This document shows positions 24,424 to 33,918 of a stretch of DNA of 34,141 bases, piece by piece. The stretch is from Holophagaceae bacterium. Its GTDB lineage: Bacteria; Acidobacteriota; Holophagae; Holophagales; Holophagaceae. A model generated the notes under the pieces. That model was not told the origin of the DNA, did not search any database, and worked only from the letters and a program-made list of their open reading frames with translations. Each line of letters starts with the position of its first letter. The first letter of the stretch is position 1. The stretch covers positions 1 to 34,141 of the forward strand of contig WRHW01000022.1 in assembly GCA_009783055.1 (NCBI GenBank). The letters are read 5' to 3'. The position numbers were made by a program, and so were the translations under genes.

Positions 24424-25392
24424 TTAGGATGTCGACCACCGCCTGCGCTTTTGTCTCCAATGGCGATGTGGACGATGGTTTATCCTAGTAGGCAGTGGTG
24501 TTTCAAAGGGACTTACCACTTCTGATTCTGTATTTTCATCTTCCATATCTATAGCTCCAACTCCTTCTTCAATTTGCTTCTGCACAACTTGAGCAGTTCT
24601 GTGCATCAACGCGGCCAGGCAAAGACTTGCTTCAATTCGTGCATGGGGCAATGGGCCGAGTTGTACAAAAACAGAAGGATCTGGAGAAATAGAACGCGGG
24701 ATAACAATAGTTGGCAGTGCGAAAGGTAATGAATCATATTTTTCCGGAGATACTTCACTCCACTGGGTCAGTACATCTTTTTTTCTGACGACCAGATCGC
24801 TTATGGATACATTTTTTTTCGGACGTCCCCTTTTTCGCGGAGGCGGATCAGCATTTGCCACAGTCGAAAGAGAATGAAGTGAAGCCAGTATATCCTCTTG
24901 GGTTCTACCGCGCAGGTCAAACAATATCCAAGGATCGCGATCCAGTATTTCAGCCATCACATAGCAAACTGCGGCAACGTGCTTACATGGGTTTACAGAA
25001 TCAGGGCATGTGCAGTGAGTTTGCAGTTCCTTTGGCACTCTGGGGTAAAGACTTGCTCCGGATTCCCGAAAAATTTCATCTAGACCCTTAGGCATCTCTC
25101 CAGCCAATAAACTAGCAACAAATCTGCTCTCCAGCGTAATTCGCTCTAAAGCCCTTTCCCATTGAGCTTGAGTAAGTGCAGGAAGTGCCAATGTAACTTC
25201 ATATGTTTTTTTGCCATGAACCTTTGCTTGGAGCAATCCTGGATTCACACTGAAGTGACTAACAACGCCTTCTTGTGCATATTTTTTACCTCTCTGTAAC
25301 CGAAATTCGTAGCCATCGCCTAACTGCTCCAGTGCGTTTAACCAGAGTCTCCCCCACCAAGTTGTTCCAAATCGCTCTCCTGTCTGAATCAT
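24424..25392 (-). CDS. SWIM zinc-finger protein with an AT-hook-like motif
   Basis: The 322-residue protein has a SWIM zinc-binding motif: Cys127-x-Cys129-x6-Cys136-x-His138 (HCTCPDSVNPCKHVAAVCY). It also has a GRP-core basic motif PPRKRGRPKK near residues 184-193, like an AT-hook, and a basic C-terminal tail. Its ATG overlaps the SNF2 gene stop by one base (TAATG), so it is translationally coupled to it. SNF2/SWIM gene pairs are known, for example ywqA-ywqB in Bacillus. The likely role is a DNA-binding partner of the helicase in DNA or protein-DNA remodelling, but this is inferred from the pairing. Confidence 0.88.
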   Translation of the reverse strand: MIQTGERFGTTWWGRLWLNALEQLGDGYEFRLQRGKKYAQEGVVSHFSVNPGLLQAKVHGKKTYEVTLALPALTQAQWERALERITLESRFVASLLAGEMPKGLDEIFRESGASLYPRVPKELQTHCTCPDSVNPCKHVAAVCYVMAEILDRDPWILFDLRGRTQEDILASLHSLSTVANADPPPRKRGRPKKNVSISDLVVRKKDVLTQWSEVSPEKYDSLPFALPTIVIPRSISPDPSVFVQLGPLPHARIEASLCLAALMHRTAQVVQKQIEEGVGAIDMEDENTESEVVSPFETPLPTRINHRPHRHWRQKRRRWSTS

Positions 25393-28300
25393 TAAAAAAC
25401 CTCTTCAAGTGGTTCTTCTTCATCCATCAATTCCATATCAGCATCGAGTGCAACCAATCTGCGCAATGCCTCATCATCCAACTCTGTTAGCCATCCTTCA
25501 CCACTGCCAACAACTCGATCAGCTAAGTCTCGTTTAGACTCAAGGATACTATCTATTTTTTCCTCTAGTGTTCCCATAGCAATCAATTTATGAACCTGCA
25601 CATTTCGACCTTGGCCAATCCTGTACGTTCTGTCTGTAGCCTGGTCTTCGACAGCAGGATTCCACCATCTGTCATAGTGAAAGACATGCGTTGCCGCAGT
25701 CAAATTCAGTCCCACACCTCCGGCCTTCAGGCTCAGGATTAAAATTGGAGGAGCTGAGGCTTCTTCTTGAAAAGTGCGAACCATCTCATCACGCCGCTCC
25801 CTTGTAGTGCCACCGTGCAAAAATGGTGGCTCAAACCCCAGGACATCTTGTAGGTGAACCTGGAGTCTGTCACCCATTTCCTTGAATTGGGTAAAAATTA
25901 AAGCCCTATCCTTTGCAGAAATAACTTCTTCCAGCATGTCAGTAAGTCGCTCTAACTTCCCTGATCTGCCCTTGTATGGCCCTGTTTGCTTCAAAAATTG
26001 ACTTGGGTGGTTACATATCTGCTTCAAGTGTGTAAGCAGTGCCAATATCCGTCCGCGGCGTTCGATGCCTGTCGCAGAAGTAGCCAAATCTTTTTCCATT
26101 TGATCAACGCGAGCTTGATAAAGCATGGCTTGCTCTCTGGTAAGTTGGGTATAAACCTTCATTTCATGCTTTTCAGGAAGGTCTTGAATAATTGCCCTAT
26201 CTGTTTTTAGTCTCCTGAGTATAAATGGACCCACCCTGGCACGAAGTTCTGTTGCAGAATCTGGGTCCCTATATTTTTCTATTGGAGTAGAAAAATTTTC
26301 CTTAAAATGCGATTCAGCGTTTAGATAGCCAGGTAGCGCAAACGCCATGATTGACCATAGCTCGGTTAAGCGATTTTCTATAGGAGTACCTGTCAGAGCA
26401 AGTTTGAATGGTGCTCTGAGCCTTCGCACAGATTTTGCCTGAGCGGAACTACTGTTCTTTATAGCCTGCGCCTCATCTACCACCACCATTCCCCAATATC
26501 TTGCAACAAATGTATCTTCCTCGCGCCTCACAACACCATAAGTAGTCATAACAATCGTGTGATGTTCAAATTGTAGTGGAAGGTCACGCCGATTATTTCC
26601 GTGATGCACAAAAAATGGGAGTTCCGGAGCAAAACGCTTTATTTCTCTTTCCCAATTACCTAATAGGGATGTTGGACAAATTAGCAAGGTTGGAGGGCCG
26701 TGTAGTGGGCTTTGGTGCTGACGATGTAGTAACAGAGACAATACCTCTATCGTTTTTCCAAGTCCCATATCATCAGCTAGGATACCTCCTAGACCAAGAC
26801 GCGAAAGCCCTTCAAGCCATGCCAGCCCGCGCAATTGGTAGCCACGTATCTGACCAATAAATCCGCGGGGTTGCGTAATTGGCTTATCAGGCAGGTTCTT
26901 TAACTCCGCTAACGCAGAACCAAAATCACCTGCAACCTCAACTTCAATGGCCTCGTTTACGCCAGGTATTCTTGCTGTGCCTGTTAGAGCCGCCGCTAGT
27001 GCTTCTCCCTTAGTCATGCTTTCAAACCCAGCTCCTCGGCTCGCATTAATAATCTGTGATATTTGTCCGAGGGTGGCCTGATCCAGTGCAACCCACTTCC
27101 CTTTCCAAGCCACTAATGGATGTTTTAGACTTGCTATTTGGGCAAAATCTTCAATTTCTAGTTTGTCATCTCCCAACATAAGCGACCAGTCGGCAGAAAC
27201 CGAGCCATCTAATCCAGATTGGCCGCCTTCAATTTTTTGTGTCTCCTCTATTTTTCTCGCCCCCAACTTCACCTTTGCTCGGAGTCTTCTAGCTCCTCCA
27301 AATTCTGCTATCCCTTCGGGCAGATGAACCAAAAAACCTGCATCCTTAAGTTGCTCTGCATCCTTTGTCAAAAATGACCAGGCTTCTATAGGAAGGAGTT
27401 TCAGGTCGACTGGATATTGCCCTGCCAGTGCCCCTTGCAGTGGGGGGAAAAATGGTACTGCACGCGCCAATCCCCTTAACAAAACCTTGCGAGCCTCAAT
27501 GACCTCGGGCTCAGGAGAAGCCGATTCAAATAGCATTGTTGCTGTAATGTTTTCACCATCTAAGTTTTCTAGCCCAACACTGAGCGTCCAGCCTTCCTCT
27601 GAGTACTTGTCAGCATCTTGGATTGCCCTATCCCCAGGCGGAACCGATGGAGCTTCAAGGCGCAAGCTTGGTCTTATCCATTGTGTTCTAGCCCCTTCAG
27701 ACCATTGATCCATTTGCTCGCCCAATGTTCTTTCCATCACACCAACATTTGGAAATTCCCCCATTGGATGTGAAAGGGCTACCATCAGACGGTTGTCCCA
27801 CGGCAATCGATCCCGTTTGTGGCTTCTTAGCCTATGAATCAACGCCAACCGAGTGTCCTCACCTGGTTTTAGTGCACCGGCAACAAACCTTACTAAAAAA
27901 TCTGCCCCATCTTCCAAAAAAGCAGTTATCAAATCACTAGGGACTGCAGGCTTTGCAGATGGATCATCAATCTCCTCAACTTCCAGAGAACCAAGAGGGT
28001 AGCCCTTTGTAAATGCCCAATTGTCATCTTCCGGAAATGCCATAACAGAAGGAGGCATCGCATTTTGTATGCTTTCCAATAGGTCACGATCTGATTGGCT
28101 TGTAAAACTAACACCCCAGTGTGCTCGCCAAGGGGTCACATCAGTATTGAGCTGAGGTAGCAATGCCCCCCTAATGACCATAGACTGCAGTAGCCTCAAA
28201 GTTGTTGCCCAAAATTTCAGGCTTCCGCCTACATAGTTAATGTCACTCTGCGGTATTGGATTCTGACCATTCTTTGAATCTGACCTAAATCCATTGTTAT

Positions 28301-28553
28301 TCCCATTTATCGGTAAACTTGCCAGCCATGGGAGTGCCCTTTGCCACCTAAGAGGCACGGAATGAGTTTCTACTAAACGCCCGTCCGGCAAAAAAATGCG
28401 AGTTTTTGCCGGAGTTAGCCTATCCCGCCCATATAGGTTGCCAGGTAACCCCCTGAGAACCCTTGACCAGGTTGCTGGGTCGGCATATTCCATCATGCAG
28501 ATTAAAAAGCCGCGATCTAATGGTCTATATTGTAGTACGGGATGGCAGGTCAT
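25392..28553 (-). CDS. SNF2-family ATP-dependent helicase/translocase
   Basis: The 1053-residue protein has a long N-terminal region of the bacterial SNF2 type (about 1-570). Its motor has motif I ADDMGLGKT (about residue 592-600), motif II VVDEAQAIKN (about 690, DEAQ), motif III LTGTPIEN (about 724), and helicase-C motifs SLKAGGVGLNLTAATHVFHYDRWWNPAVEDQATDRTYRIGQ near 940-985. It moves on duplex DNA and displaces proteins; the natural substrate is unknown. The start at ATG 28553 has a weak ribosome binding site. The 5' end faces rpiB on the other strand, with 29 bp between the two starts. It is coupled to the SWIM protein gene. Confidence 0.93.
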   Translation of the reverse strand: MTCHPVLQYRPLDRGFLICMMEYADPATWSRVLRGLPGNLYGRDRLTPAKTRIFLPDGRLVETHSVPLRWQRALPWLASLPINGNNNGFRSDSKNGQNPIPQSDINYVGGSLKFWATTLRLLQSMVIRGALLPQLNTDVTPWRAHWGVSFTSQSDRDLLESIQNAMPPSVMAFPEDDNWAFTKGYPLGSLEVEEIDDPSAKPAVPSDLITAFLEDGADFLVRFVAGALKPGEDTRLALIHRLRSHKRDRLPWDNRLMVALSHPMGEFPNVGVMERTLGEQMDQWSEGARTQWIRPSLRLEAPSVPPGDRAIQDADKYSEEGWTLSVGLENLDGENITATMLFESASPEPEVIEARKVLLRGLARAVPFFPPLQGALAGQYPVDLKLLPIEAWSFLTKDAEQLKDAGFLVHLPEGIAEFGGARRLRAKVKLGARKIEETQKIEGGQSGLDGSVSADWSLMLGDDKLEIEDFAQIASLKHPLVAWKGKWVALDQATLGQISQIINASRGAGFESMTKGEALAAALTGTARIPGVNEAIEVEVAGDFGSALAELKNLPDKPITQPRGFIGQIRGYQLRGLAWLEGLSRLGLGGILADDMGLGKTIEVLSLLLHRQHQSPLHGPPTLLICPTSLLGNWEREIKRFAPELPFFVHHGNNRRDLPLQFEHHTIVMTTYGVVRREEDTFVARYWGMVVVDEAQAIKNSSSAQAKSVRRLRAPFKLALTGTPIENRLTELWSIMAFALPGYLNAESHFKENFSTPIEKYRDPDSATELRARVGPFILRRLKTDRAIIQDLPEKHEMKVYTQLTREQAMLYQARVDQMEKDLATSATGIERRGRILALLTHLKQICNHPSQFLKQTGPYKGRSGKLERLTDMLEEVISAKDRALIFTQFKEMGDRLQVHLQDVLGFEPPFLHGGTTRERRDEMVRTFQEEASAPPILILSLKAGGVGLNLTAATHVFHYDRWWNPAVEDQATDRTYRIGQGRNVQVHKLIAMGTLEEKIDSILESKRDLADRVVGSGEGWLTELDDEALRRLVALDADMELMDEEEPLEEVF

Positions 28554-28582
28554 TCAGTTACTCTATTGAGAGGAGTTTTTTT

Positions 28583-29008
28583 ATGCGAATCGGATTTGCA
28601 AGCGATCATGCTGGTTTCAACTTGAAAGAACAACTTCGGACATTGGCCGAAAAACAGGGCTATGATGTAGTTGATTTTGGTACAAATGGAACTGCTTCAG
28701 TAGATTATCCCGACTTTGCACATCGTGCCGCGGCAGGCAAAGATTCTTGGGATAGGTTGGTGCTAGTTTGCGGATCGGGTATCGGCATTAGCATTGCGGC
28801 TAACCGTCATACTTGCATCCGGTGTGCGCTTGTTACAAGTGTTGAACACGCACGCCTAGCTAGATCGCATAATAACGCAAATGCAATAGCAATTGGACAA
28901 AGAATTTCAAATTTTTTAGATGCAAAGTCATTTCTTGAAGCTTTCCTCAAAACCGAATTTGAGGGTGGCAGACACCAACAAAGAATTGAAAAAATTGATA
29001 AGTGGTAA
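28583..29008 (+). CDS. rpiB: ribose-5-phosphate isomerase B
   Basis: Interconverts ribose 5-phosphate and ribulose 5-phosphate in the pentose phosphate pathway (141 aa; a sugar-phosphate isomerase of the RpiB/LacAB family). Start MRIGFASDHAGFNLKEQL with Asp8-His9; phosphate loop region LVLVCGSGIGISIAANR with catalytic Cys63 (residues 60-75); then SHNNANAIAIGQR with His96. ATG 28583 is right after AGAGGAG, so I prefer it over the longer frame from 28463 that overlaps the SNF2 gene. It is followed by the hairpin-rich region at 29014. Confidence 0.95.
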   Translation: MRIGFASDHAGFNLKEQLRTLAEKQGYDVVDFGTNGTASVDYPDFAHRAAAGKDSWDRLVLVCGSGIGISIAANRHTCIRCALVTSVEHARLARSHNNANAIAIGQRISNFLDAKSFLEAFLKTEFEGGRHQQRIEKIDKW

Positions 29009-29013
29009 TACCA

Positions 29014-29073
29014 TAAGCCTCTTGCAAAACCACTGGTTTTACAAGACACCGAAGGTGGAAAGAAGGGGGCTTA
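29014..29073 (+). repeat. dispersed hairpin repeat copy 2, folding as a three-way junction
   Basis: The repeat 29016-29052 is AGCCTCTTGCAAAAC, a 5-nt loop region, then GTTTTACAAGACACCGA, matching copy 1 at 21963-21998. Hairpin 29021-29045 pairs with one mismatch, hairpin CACC-GAA-GGTG is at 29047-29057, and TAAGCC (29014-29019) pairs with GGCTTA (29068-29073) to close both. Confidence 0.7.
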
Positions 29074-29308
29074 GTGCCGCCTATCCCGAAGTGTAACCTA
29101 ATCCAACGAAATATGTCGTCTTTTCAACAATTGCTACCACCAAGCTGAAGATGTACATCGGAGGGAGTAGGTGTAACGCTGGGTTTTGCACCTACCTAGC
29201 ACCGCAAAAAATCATGGCCACTACCCCAATCAGGAAAAGAAATATGAGATACTGTTTTTGTGAGTTTTTTTCAAACCCCCATCGAGTTTTAGCATTAGGA
29301 GTAGTATT
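29074..29308. other. intergenic region with a long-loop hairpin
   Basis: No protein gene is evident. GTAGGTG (29167-29173) pairs with CACCTAC (29189-29195) around a 15-nt loop. GGAGT lies about 10 nt before the start of the next gene at 29309. I see no clear promoter. Confidence 0.4.
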
Positions 29309-31771
29309 GTGCGAAATTTTCTGAAAATCCTTATGGCATTGATGTTTTTTGCAACGGCGTTTGCTCAGTCTCCACTTGTAGAAAGGCGCATGAGAACGGC
29401 TCGCTTTGTCAATGGGAGTTCTTCTGCGTTTTTACTACATATAGGTGAACAAAGCAGTTCGCTTTATGCTGGTCTTAGCAGTTTATGTAAAGGTGATGAA
29501 CTTTTAGAAATGAACCTAACCTTTGAATCAGTGCAAACCACATCGCCTGTGTACTCAAGATTTATGAGCGAATTGAGACTCGGGCAAAACTCTTTATGGG
29601 CACTTACAGACGACCTGGGGCGTGTTTTACTTCAGGGAAGTGAGTTGCCGGAAGCGGATTTTTTGAGACAAACATTGGAAAACGCAGGCATCAAAAGCCC
29701 TGTAAGAAAGCTACGGGATTTTATTAAGCAACATCCAAACCATATAGATGCAAGGATGCACTTACTAAAAATCCTCAGAAATATAGCAGAAACCCGTACA
29801 ATGCAAACTTTACAGTTGGATCTCAAATCCATGAACAATCAGGGCGGGGCTGAAGTATATTACAGCATTTTTACTAATTCACCTCTAATTGACACGAGTG
29901 ATTTAGATGAAAAAACACTCAGCCCTCAACAAGACATCAAAATATGGGGGCCTTATGCTCAAGAATTTGATGTGTTGTTTAATAGTGGCGACTGGCGTTT
30001 TTGGAACATAAACAACTGGTTTGATTTTCGAAGATGGGTGCCGGTTGATGCTTGTAGCCCAACAGTGGTTCAAGTTTATCGTCGCCACATAAGCAAGGTT
30101 GAAGAATATTTGGAAGCAGTTCCAACAAATATGCAGGTTTGGGAATTATACGGATGGATGCACTCCATAGTCAAGCCAGGCTTTTCCAAGTCTGTTTTGG
30201 ATAGGCTAATACCCCCAAGTGATGAATCAACGTCATGGCCTTACGGCAAGGCACTTGGTTTTTTTATTGCCCAAGAAATAACAAGAAACAATTGGGATAA
30301 TATTGCAGAAACCCTTTGGCCAAGGTGGAACAAGATACGCTTAGGTGCCAGATTTCAAATTGGCCAGGCCGAAAGGATAAATGCGGGTATTACATCTATT
30401 ACAAAGGAAATAATTGAAAACCAATCTAAGGGGATGATAGAAGCCGTACTGAAGGATACTGTTTTGCCGTTAGTAGAATCGCTGATAAATGCAAACCGCA
30501 TTCATGACGCGGAAACCATCATATTGGATTTAGCAAAATTTCCCGCGTACAAAGATTTACAGCGCAGGGCTGGCGAATTGGCACTTAACTGCGGTAGAGA
30601 AGATGTAGCAAGCCAATGGGCAATCATTGAAATACCGGAAAAACCTGACAAACCAGATATGGATGACGTGATGGCAGAAACTCACTATTACAACACGCAG
30701 ACGGCAATTCTGGTAATTATTAATGGAGAAGCCTCAGCTAAAGACGTTTCCACACTTATCAACCAGAACCGTGTCCGTAAATGGGAGTTGGGTAGCTCTA
30801 TTCTAAACCCCGGATTATCTGAACTAATATGCCAGCAGATGGGATGGCAAGTAGGAGTATCCCAATGGGCATTGGTTGACAGCAATGGCAGAATCATAGG
30901 ACACGGAGCCAACCTACCCACCGAAGATCTTTTGTGTCAGACACTTGAGCAAAACTCTATACGAACACCTGCGGAGTTTTTGCATCGCTTTGTTATTGAG
31001 CATCCTAATCACTTCACAGCTAAAATTAACCTCTTAGGGAAACTTAAGGATGAAGCCGAAGCCTTGACAAAAGAAAAAATTGGTAAAGACGCAGGGGTTG
31101 ATGACACGTTACTGCTGTCGGATGAAGATGATCAGGCTATTTGGGGTGAATATGCAGTGCTATGCCACAGTGTAATTACTTATGTCACTGAGCAAGCATC
31201 ATCCAATTGGGCTGGAGCAGGCTATAACCATGCTAGTAGCAGATACTTTATCCACAGCAAAAAGATGAAAAACCTAGCCCCATCACTGCTAGAAATGGTG
31301 GAGTGGTCTCTGGTACGCCAGCCAACAAACCCTCAATTGTGGGCACTATGGATGCCTTGGTCAGAATTGAAGCCAAACTACAATTTCACAAATTTTAAAG
31401 AAACACTGGTTGTTTCACCCGAAAGTGACCCCCTCGACCTGCCACCGTCATTTTCAGCAAGGTGGATGATGATGAGGGAGTATCATATGAGGCAGAGGTG
31501 GCAAAAAATTATCGACCTTCAGGAGTGGCGACTGCAAGTGATTTTAGCTGATCTTGGACGATATGGTGGCGAGGCTGAAAGACTTTGGGGATATGAATGG
31601 CAACCTTTGTTAGAAGCCTACATGGGTCTGGAAAAGGACAAAGAGGCAGACGAGTTATTAAAGTTGTGGAACACACAATCTGCTGGTTGGCAAAAAACTA
31701 AAGAAAGCGCGATTGCACTGGCCAATAAACATGGAAGAACTGCCTTGGCAGAACGCTGGGCAAAACTCTAA
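29309..31771 (+). CDS. secreted protein with a tandemly duplicated ~400-residue module
   Basis: I do not recognise a named family. This 820-residue protein has a signal peptide (MRNFLKILMALMFFATAFAQ). It consists of two related halves. Residues about 96-161 (LWALTDDLGRVLLQGSELP, then RQTLENAGIKSP, QHPNHIDARMHLLKIL) align with about 518-585 (QWALVDSNGRIIGHGANLP, CQTLEQNSIRTP, EHPNHFTAKINLLGKL). Later parts also align (IKIWGPYA with AIWGEYA; PTNMQVWELYGW with PTNPQLWALWMPW). The short units resemble helical repeats after a thioredoxin-like strand-loop, which is inference. The translation start is probably the GTG at 29309. A similar style of protein occurs in Holophagae in my memory. It probably acts in the periplasm or outside the cell. 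Confidence 0.7.
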   Translation: MRNFLKILMALMFFATAFAQSPLVERRMRTARFVNGSSSAFLLHIGEQSSSLYAGLSSLCKGDELLEMNLTFESVQTTSPVYSRFMSELRLGQNSLWALTDDLGRVLLQGSELPEADFLRQTLENAGIKSPVRKLRDFIKQHPNHIDARMHLLKILRNIAETRTMQTLQLDLKSMNNQGGAEVYYSIFTNSPLIDTSDLDEKTLSPQQDIKIWGPYAQEFDVLFNSGDWRFWNINNWFDFRRWVPVDACSPTVVQVYRRHISKVEEYLEAVPTNMQVWELYGWMHSIVKPGFSKSVLDRLIPPSDESTSWPYGKALGFFIAQEITRNNWDNIAETLWPRWNKIRLGARFQIGQAERINAGITSITKEIIENQSKGMIEAVLKDTVLPLVESLINANRIHDAETIILDLAKFPAYKDLQRRAGELALNCGREDVASQWAIIEIPEKPDKPDMDDVMAETHYYNTQTAILVIINGEASAKDVSTLINQNRVRKWELGSSILNPGLSELICQQMGWQVGVSQWALVDSNGRIIGHGANLPTEDLLCQTLEQNSIRTPAEFLHRFVIEHPNHFTAKINLLGKLKDEAEALTKEKIGKDAGVDDTLLLSDEDDQAIWGEYAVLCHSVITYVTEQASSNWAGAGYNHASSRYFIHSKKMKNLAPSLLEMVEWSLVRQPTNPQLWALWMPWSELKPNYNFTNFKETLVVSPESDPLDLPPSFSARWMMMREYHMRQRWQKIIDLQEWRLQVILADLGRYGGEAERLWGYEWQPLLEAYMGLEKDKEADELLKLWNTQSAGWQKTKESAIALANKHGRTALAERWAKL

Positions 31772-31834
31772 ACATCTTTTCTCAACTTGATAGAAATGCT
31801 ATTGATATAGTGAATTATACCAAGTAAACGACTA

Positions 31835-33043
31835 TTACCTACCTCTAGAAACATATCTAGAAGCCAGCCATTTCTGTGGGTCTTCTGGTGTTCTTTTATT
31901 TTGAAAATTTCTAATAATCCCAAATCCCAGCCTTGGTCCATCAGGGGTGTCGCCGACATATCCAATTGTTTCACCACTCTTGATTATTTGACCTTCTTGC
32001 ACGGAAAGTGCCCTTAAGTGCATATACAGACTGTGATATACATTTCCATGACTAATTATCGCCATAAGTCCAAAGCTCTGGAAAGACTCTGCCTTTATGA
32101 CTTGGCCGTCAGCTACCGCCTTTACTGTTGCTCCCCCCTTGGCGGCAATAAGTAGCCATGAGTTCATTGTTCTTGTCCCAAAACGAGGGTGTACCTGAAC
32201 TCCAAACCCTTCTGCCAGACTTCCTTCTACCGGAAAAGGTAATTTTCCCATCAAGTTCTGAAAAGGAATAGCAGGGTTTATGTTAGTACCACTCTTAGTC
32301 TTTGATAGGAGTGATTCCAGCATTCTTTCCAACAAAATAGATTCTTCGTTTAGCTCTGACTGTATTCCTTTTTTTTGTTGTTCGTCCCTGAGAATCCTAT
32401 TGAGGTACTCTTGCAATTGTTTTTCATTGGCGTTTAACATTTCTTGGAGATTTGCCATCTCAATACTGACTTCGGATAATTTTGTTTCTGTTCCTGCAAT
32501 TTCTCTTTCCTGCTCAATTAGCTCGGCATGTAGTTTTTGAGCTGTTTGCAATTTTTGGTTTTCCCTGTTTCTCCACCATTCCTGATAGCGACTTCTAACT
32601 AAATAATTTTCAACGTCTGAATAACTGGGGAAAAAACTCAGGGTACCAAGAGGCCCAAGTGCCTGTAGCCACTTGAGTTGACGCTGTAGGCTACCTTTCA
32701 GTCTGACGGTTTCATTCTGTATCGCTGTTTTTCTTTCCTTCAAAAGTAGCAATTCGCTTTGGAGTTCCTCTCTCCTCAGTTGCGCCACTTCTGCCTGCAT
32801 TCTAGCTTTAGATGCCCTAAGGGTAATACCTTGGAGTTCAACCAACACGCCACTTCTGCGTTTTTGGAGTAGGTTAATCTGGTTATCAACTTGGCTCCGC
32901 TGTATCTGTAATTCTTGAAGCCTCTGCCTTGTTTTGCCAATATCCTGGTTCGGAGGTTCCTGAGTTTGGCTCAGCAGTGTAGAAAAAAATGCCAACCAAT
33001 AAAATTGCCTGAATATCTGTTTGGCACCAAATCTCAAAAACAT
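31835..33043 (-). CDS. EnvC-like coiled-coil protein with degenerate LytM domain
   Basis: The 402-residue protein has an N-terminal signal (IFRQFYWLAFFSTLLSQ, about residues 9-25), a long coiled coil (about 35-260, many Glu/Gln/Leu heptads) and a C-terminal LytM/M23 domain (about 280-385). The metal ligands are gone: the HxxxD motif is replaced (RTMNSWLLIAA) and the final HxH region reads PRLGFGII; one His remains in YHSLYMHL. This fits a non-enzymatic EnvC type, which activates cell-wall amidases during division, rather than a peptidase. Its start is near GAG and only weakly marked. The adjacent gene is a membrane protein, 35 bp away, not FtsX. Confidence 0.8.
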   Translation of the reverse strand: MFLRFGAKQIFRQFYWLAFFSTLLSQTQEPPNQDIGKTRQRLQELQIQRSQVDNQINLLQKRRSGVLVELQGITLRASKARMQAEVAQLRREELQSELLLLKERKTAIQNETVRLKGSLQRQLKWLQALGPLGTLSFFPSYSDVENYLVRSRYQEWWRNRENQKLQTAQKLHAELIEQEREIAGTETKLSEVSIEMANLQEMLNANEKQLQEYLNRILRDEQQKKGIQSELNEESILLERMLESLLSKTKSGTNINPAIPFQNLMGKLPFPVEGSLAEGFGVQVHPRFGTRTMNSWLLIAAKGGATVKAVADGQVIKAESFQSFGLMAIISHGNVYHSLYMHLRALSVQEGQIIKSGETIGYVGDTPDGPRLGFGIIRNFQNKRTPEDPQKWLASRYVSRGR

Positions 33044-33078
33044 GTCAATAGCTCATTATTATTTGTTACACAATGGTG

Positions 33079-33840
33079 CTATCCGGTGGCTTTGCTCTTC
33101 TTGCCAAGAGGCAGAATAACAAGTAGTGCCGCGATTAATAATGCGCCACATACACCATAGATCAGCGTACTAAGTGCTATGGATGTATCGGCAATATGTT
33201 CAGACGGCAAAAAATGATAGAAGAAATCAACTATCTTTATTTGGCTAGAACTCATACCAAATACTTCGCCAAAATCCAATAGGTAGCTAAGTTTGGTTCC
33301 AATGGCACTCAGTCCAAAGGTCAATACCATTGCAATGCCTCTATTGGAGCGAATCAGGCGATTAAAAATAATGCCCCAAACCAGCAATTGCACACCAAGA
33401 ACCAAAGCATGTAAATCTGCCAGAGCCAATGAAGCTGGAATCATCGAACCCATAATGCGAACACAAATTGCCCAAATTGGCATGATCAGGAGCTGGCTAT
33501 AAAAAAATCCATTTGCCGCTCCCAAAATAGTTCCAAGAAAAAACCCTTTTAATTTGTCTGATTCAATGGCTTCAACAAGAGGGAAATATGCTGTAACAAA
33601 AAATGTAAAAGGAACTACCCATACAATGAGTGTCCTCAAAAAGCTTCTAATGAACTGAATTGGATCAGCCAGGTCGCTCATGCTTGCTAATAGGTTTTGT
33701 GGGATGGTTGCCCCAAATACATGGATGGCAAACCCGCCTGATCCATCAGAAGTGCTGAAGCCAACTAGAAAAGCTACAAACATAACAACTGATATGGATG
33801 CCCATACAATTCTCAACCTAGGACTCCCGAAATGCTTCAT
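33079..33840 (-). CDS. multi-spanning membrane protein, unknown
   Basis: I start it at ATG 33840 (253 aa), with GGAG about 5 nt before; a longer frame to 33876 exists. It has about six transmembrane helices: near residues 12-32 (WASISVVMFVAFLVGF), 75-95 (LIVWVVPFTFFVTAYF), 105-130, 145-170, 185-200 and 225-245 (IYGVCGALLIAALLVILPLG). The segment between the first two is a polar loop. It ends in a basic tail, GKKSKATG. I cannot assign a family; an ABC-2-like permease is possible but there is no clear signature. It lies upstream of the EnvC-like gene on the same strand. Confidence 0.6.
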   Translation of the reverse strand: MKHFGSPRLRIVWASISVVMFVAFLVGFSTSDGSGGFAIHVFGATIPQNLLASMSDLADPIQFIRSFLRTLIVWVVPFTFFVTAYFPLVEAIESDKLKGFFLGTILGAANGFFYSQLLIMPIWAICVRIMGSMIPASLALADLHALVLGVQLLVWGIIFNRLIRSNRGIAMVLTFGLSAIGTKLSYLLDFGEVFGMSSSQIKIVDFFYHFLPSEHIADTSIALSTLIYGVCGALLIAALLVILPLGKKSKATG

Positions 33841-33918
33841 ATATGCTCCAAACTGGCAATTAACCAACATGCCCATTTTAGCCTACTTATACCAATGTGC
33901 AATCAGGGAATCCATATT

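Noticed and set aside
28463-28582. Longer start for rpiB
   Set aside because: It overlaps the SNF2 gene; the AGAGGAG before ATG 28583 and family alignment support the shorter form.
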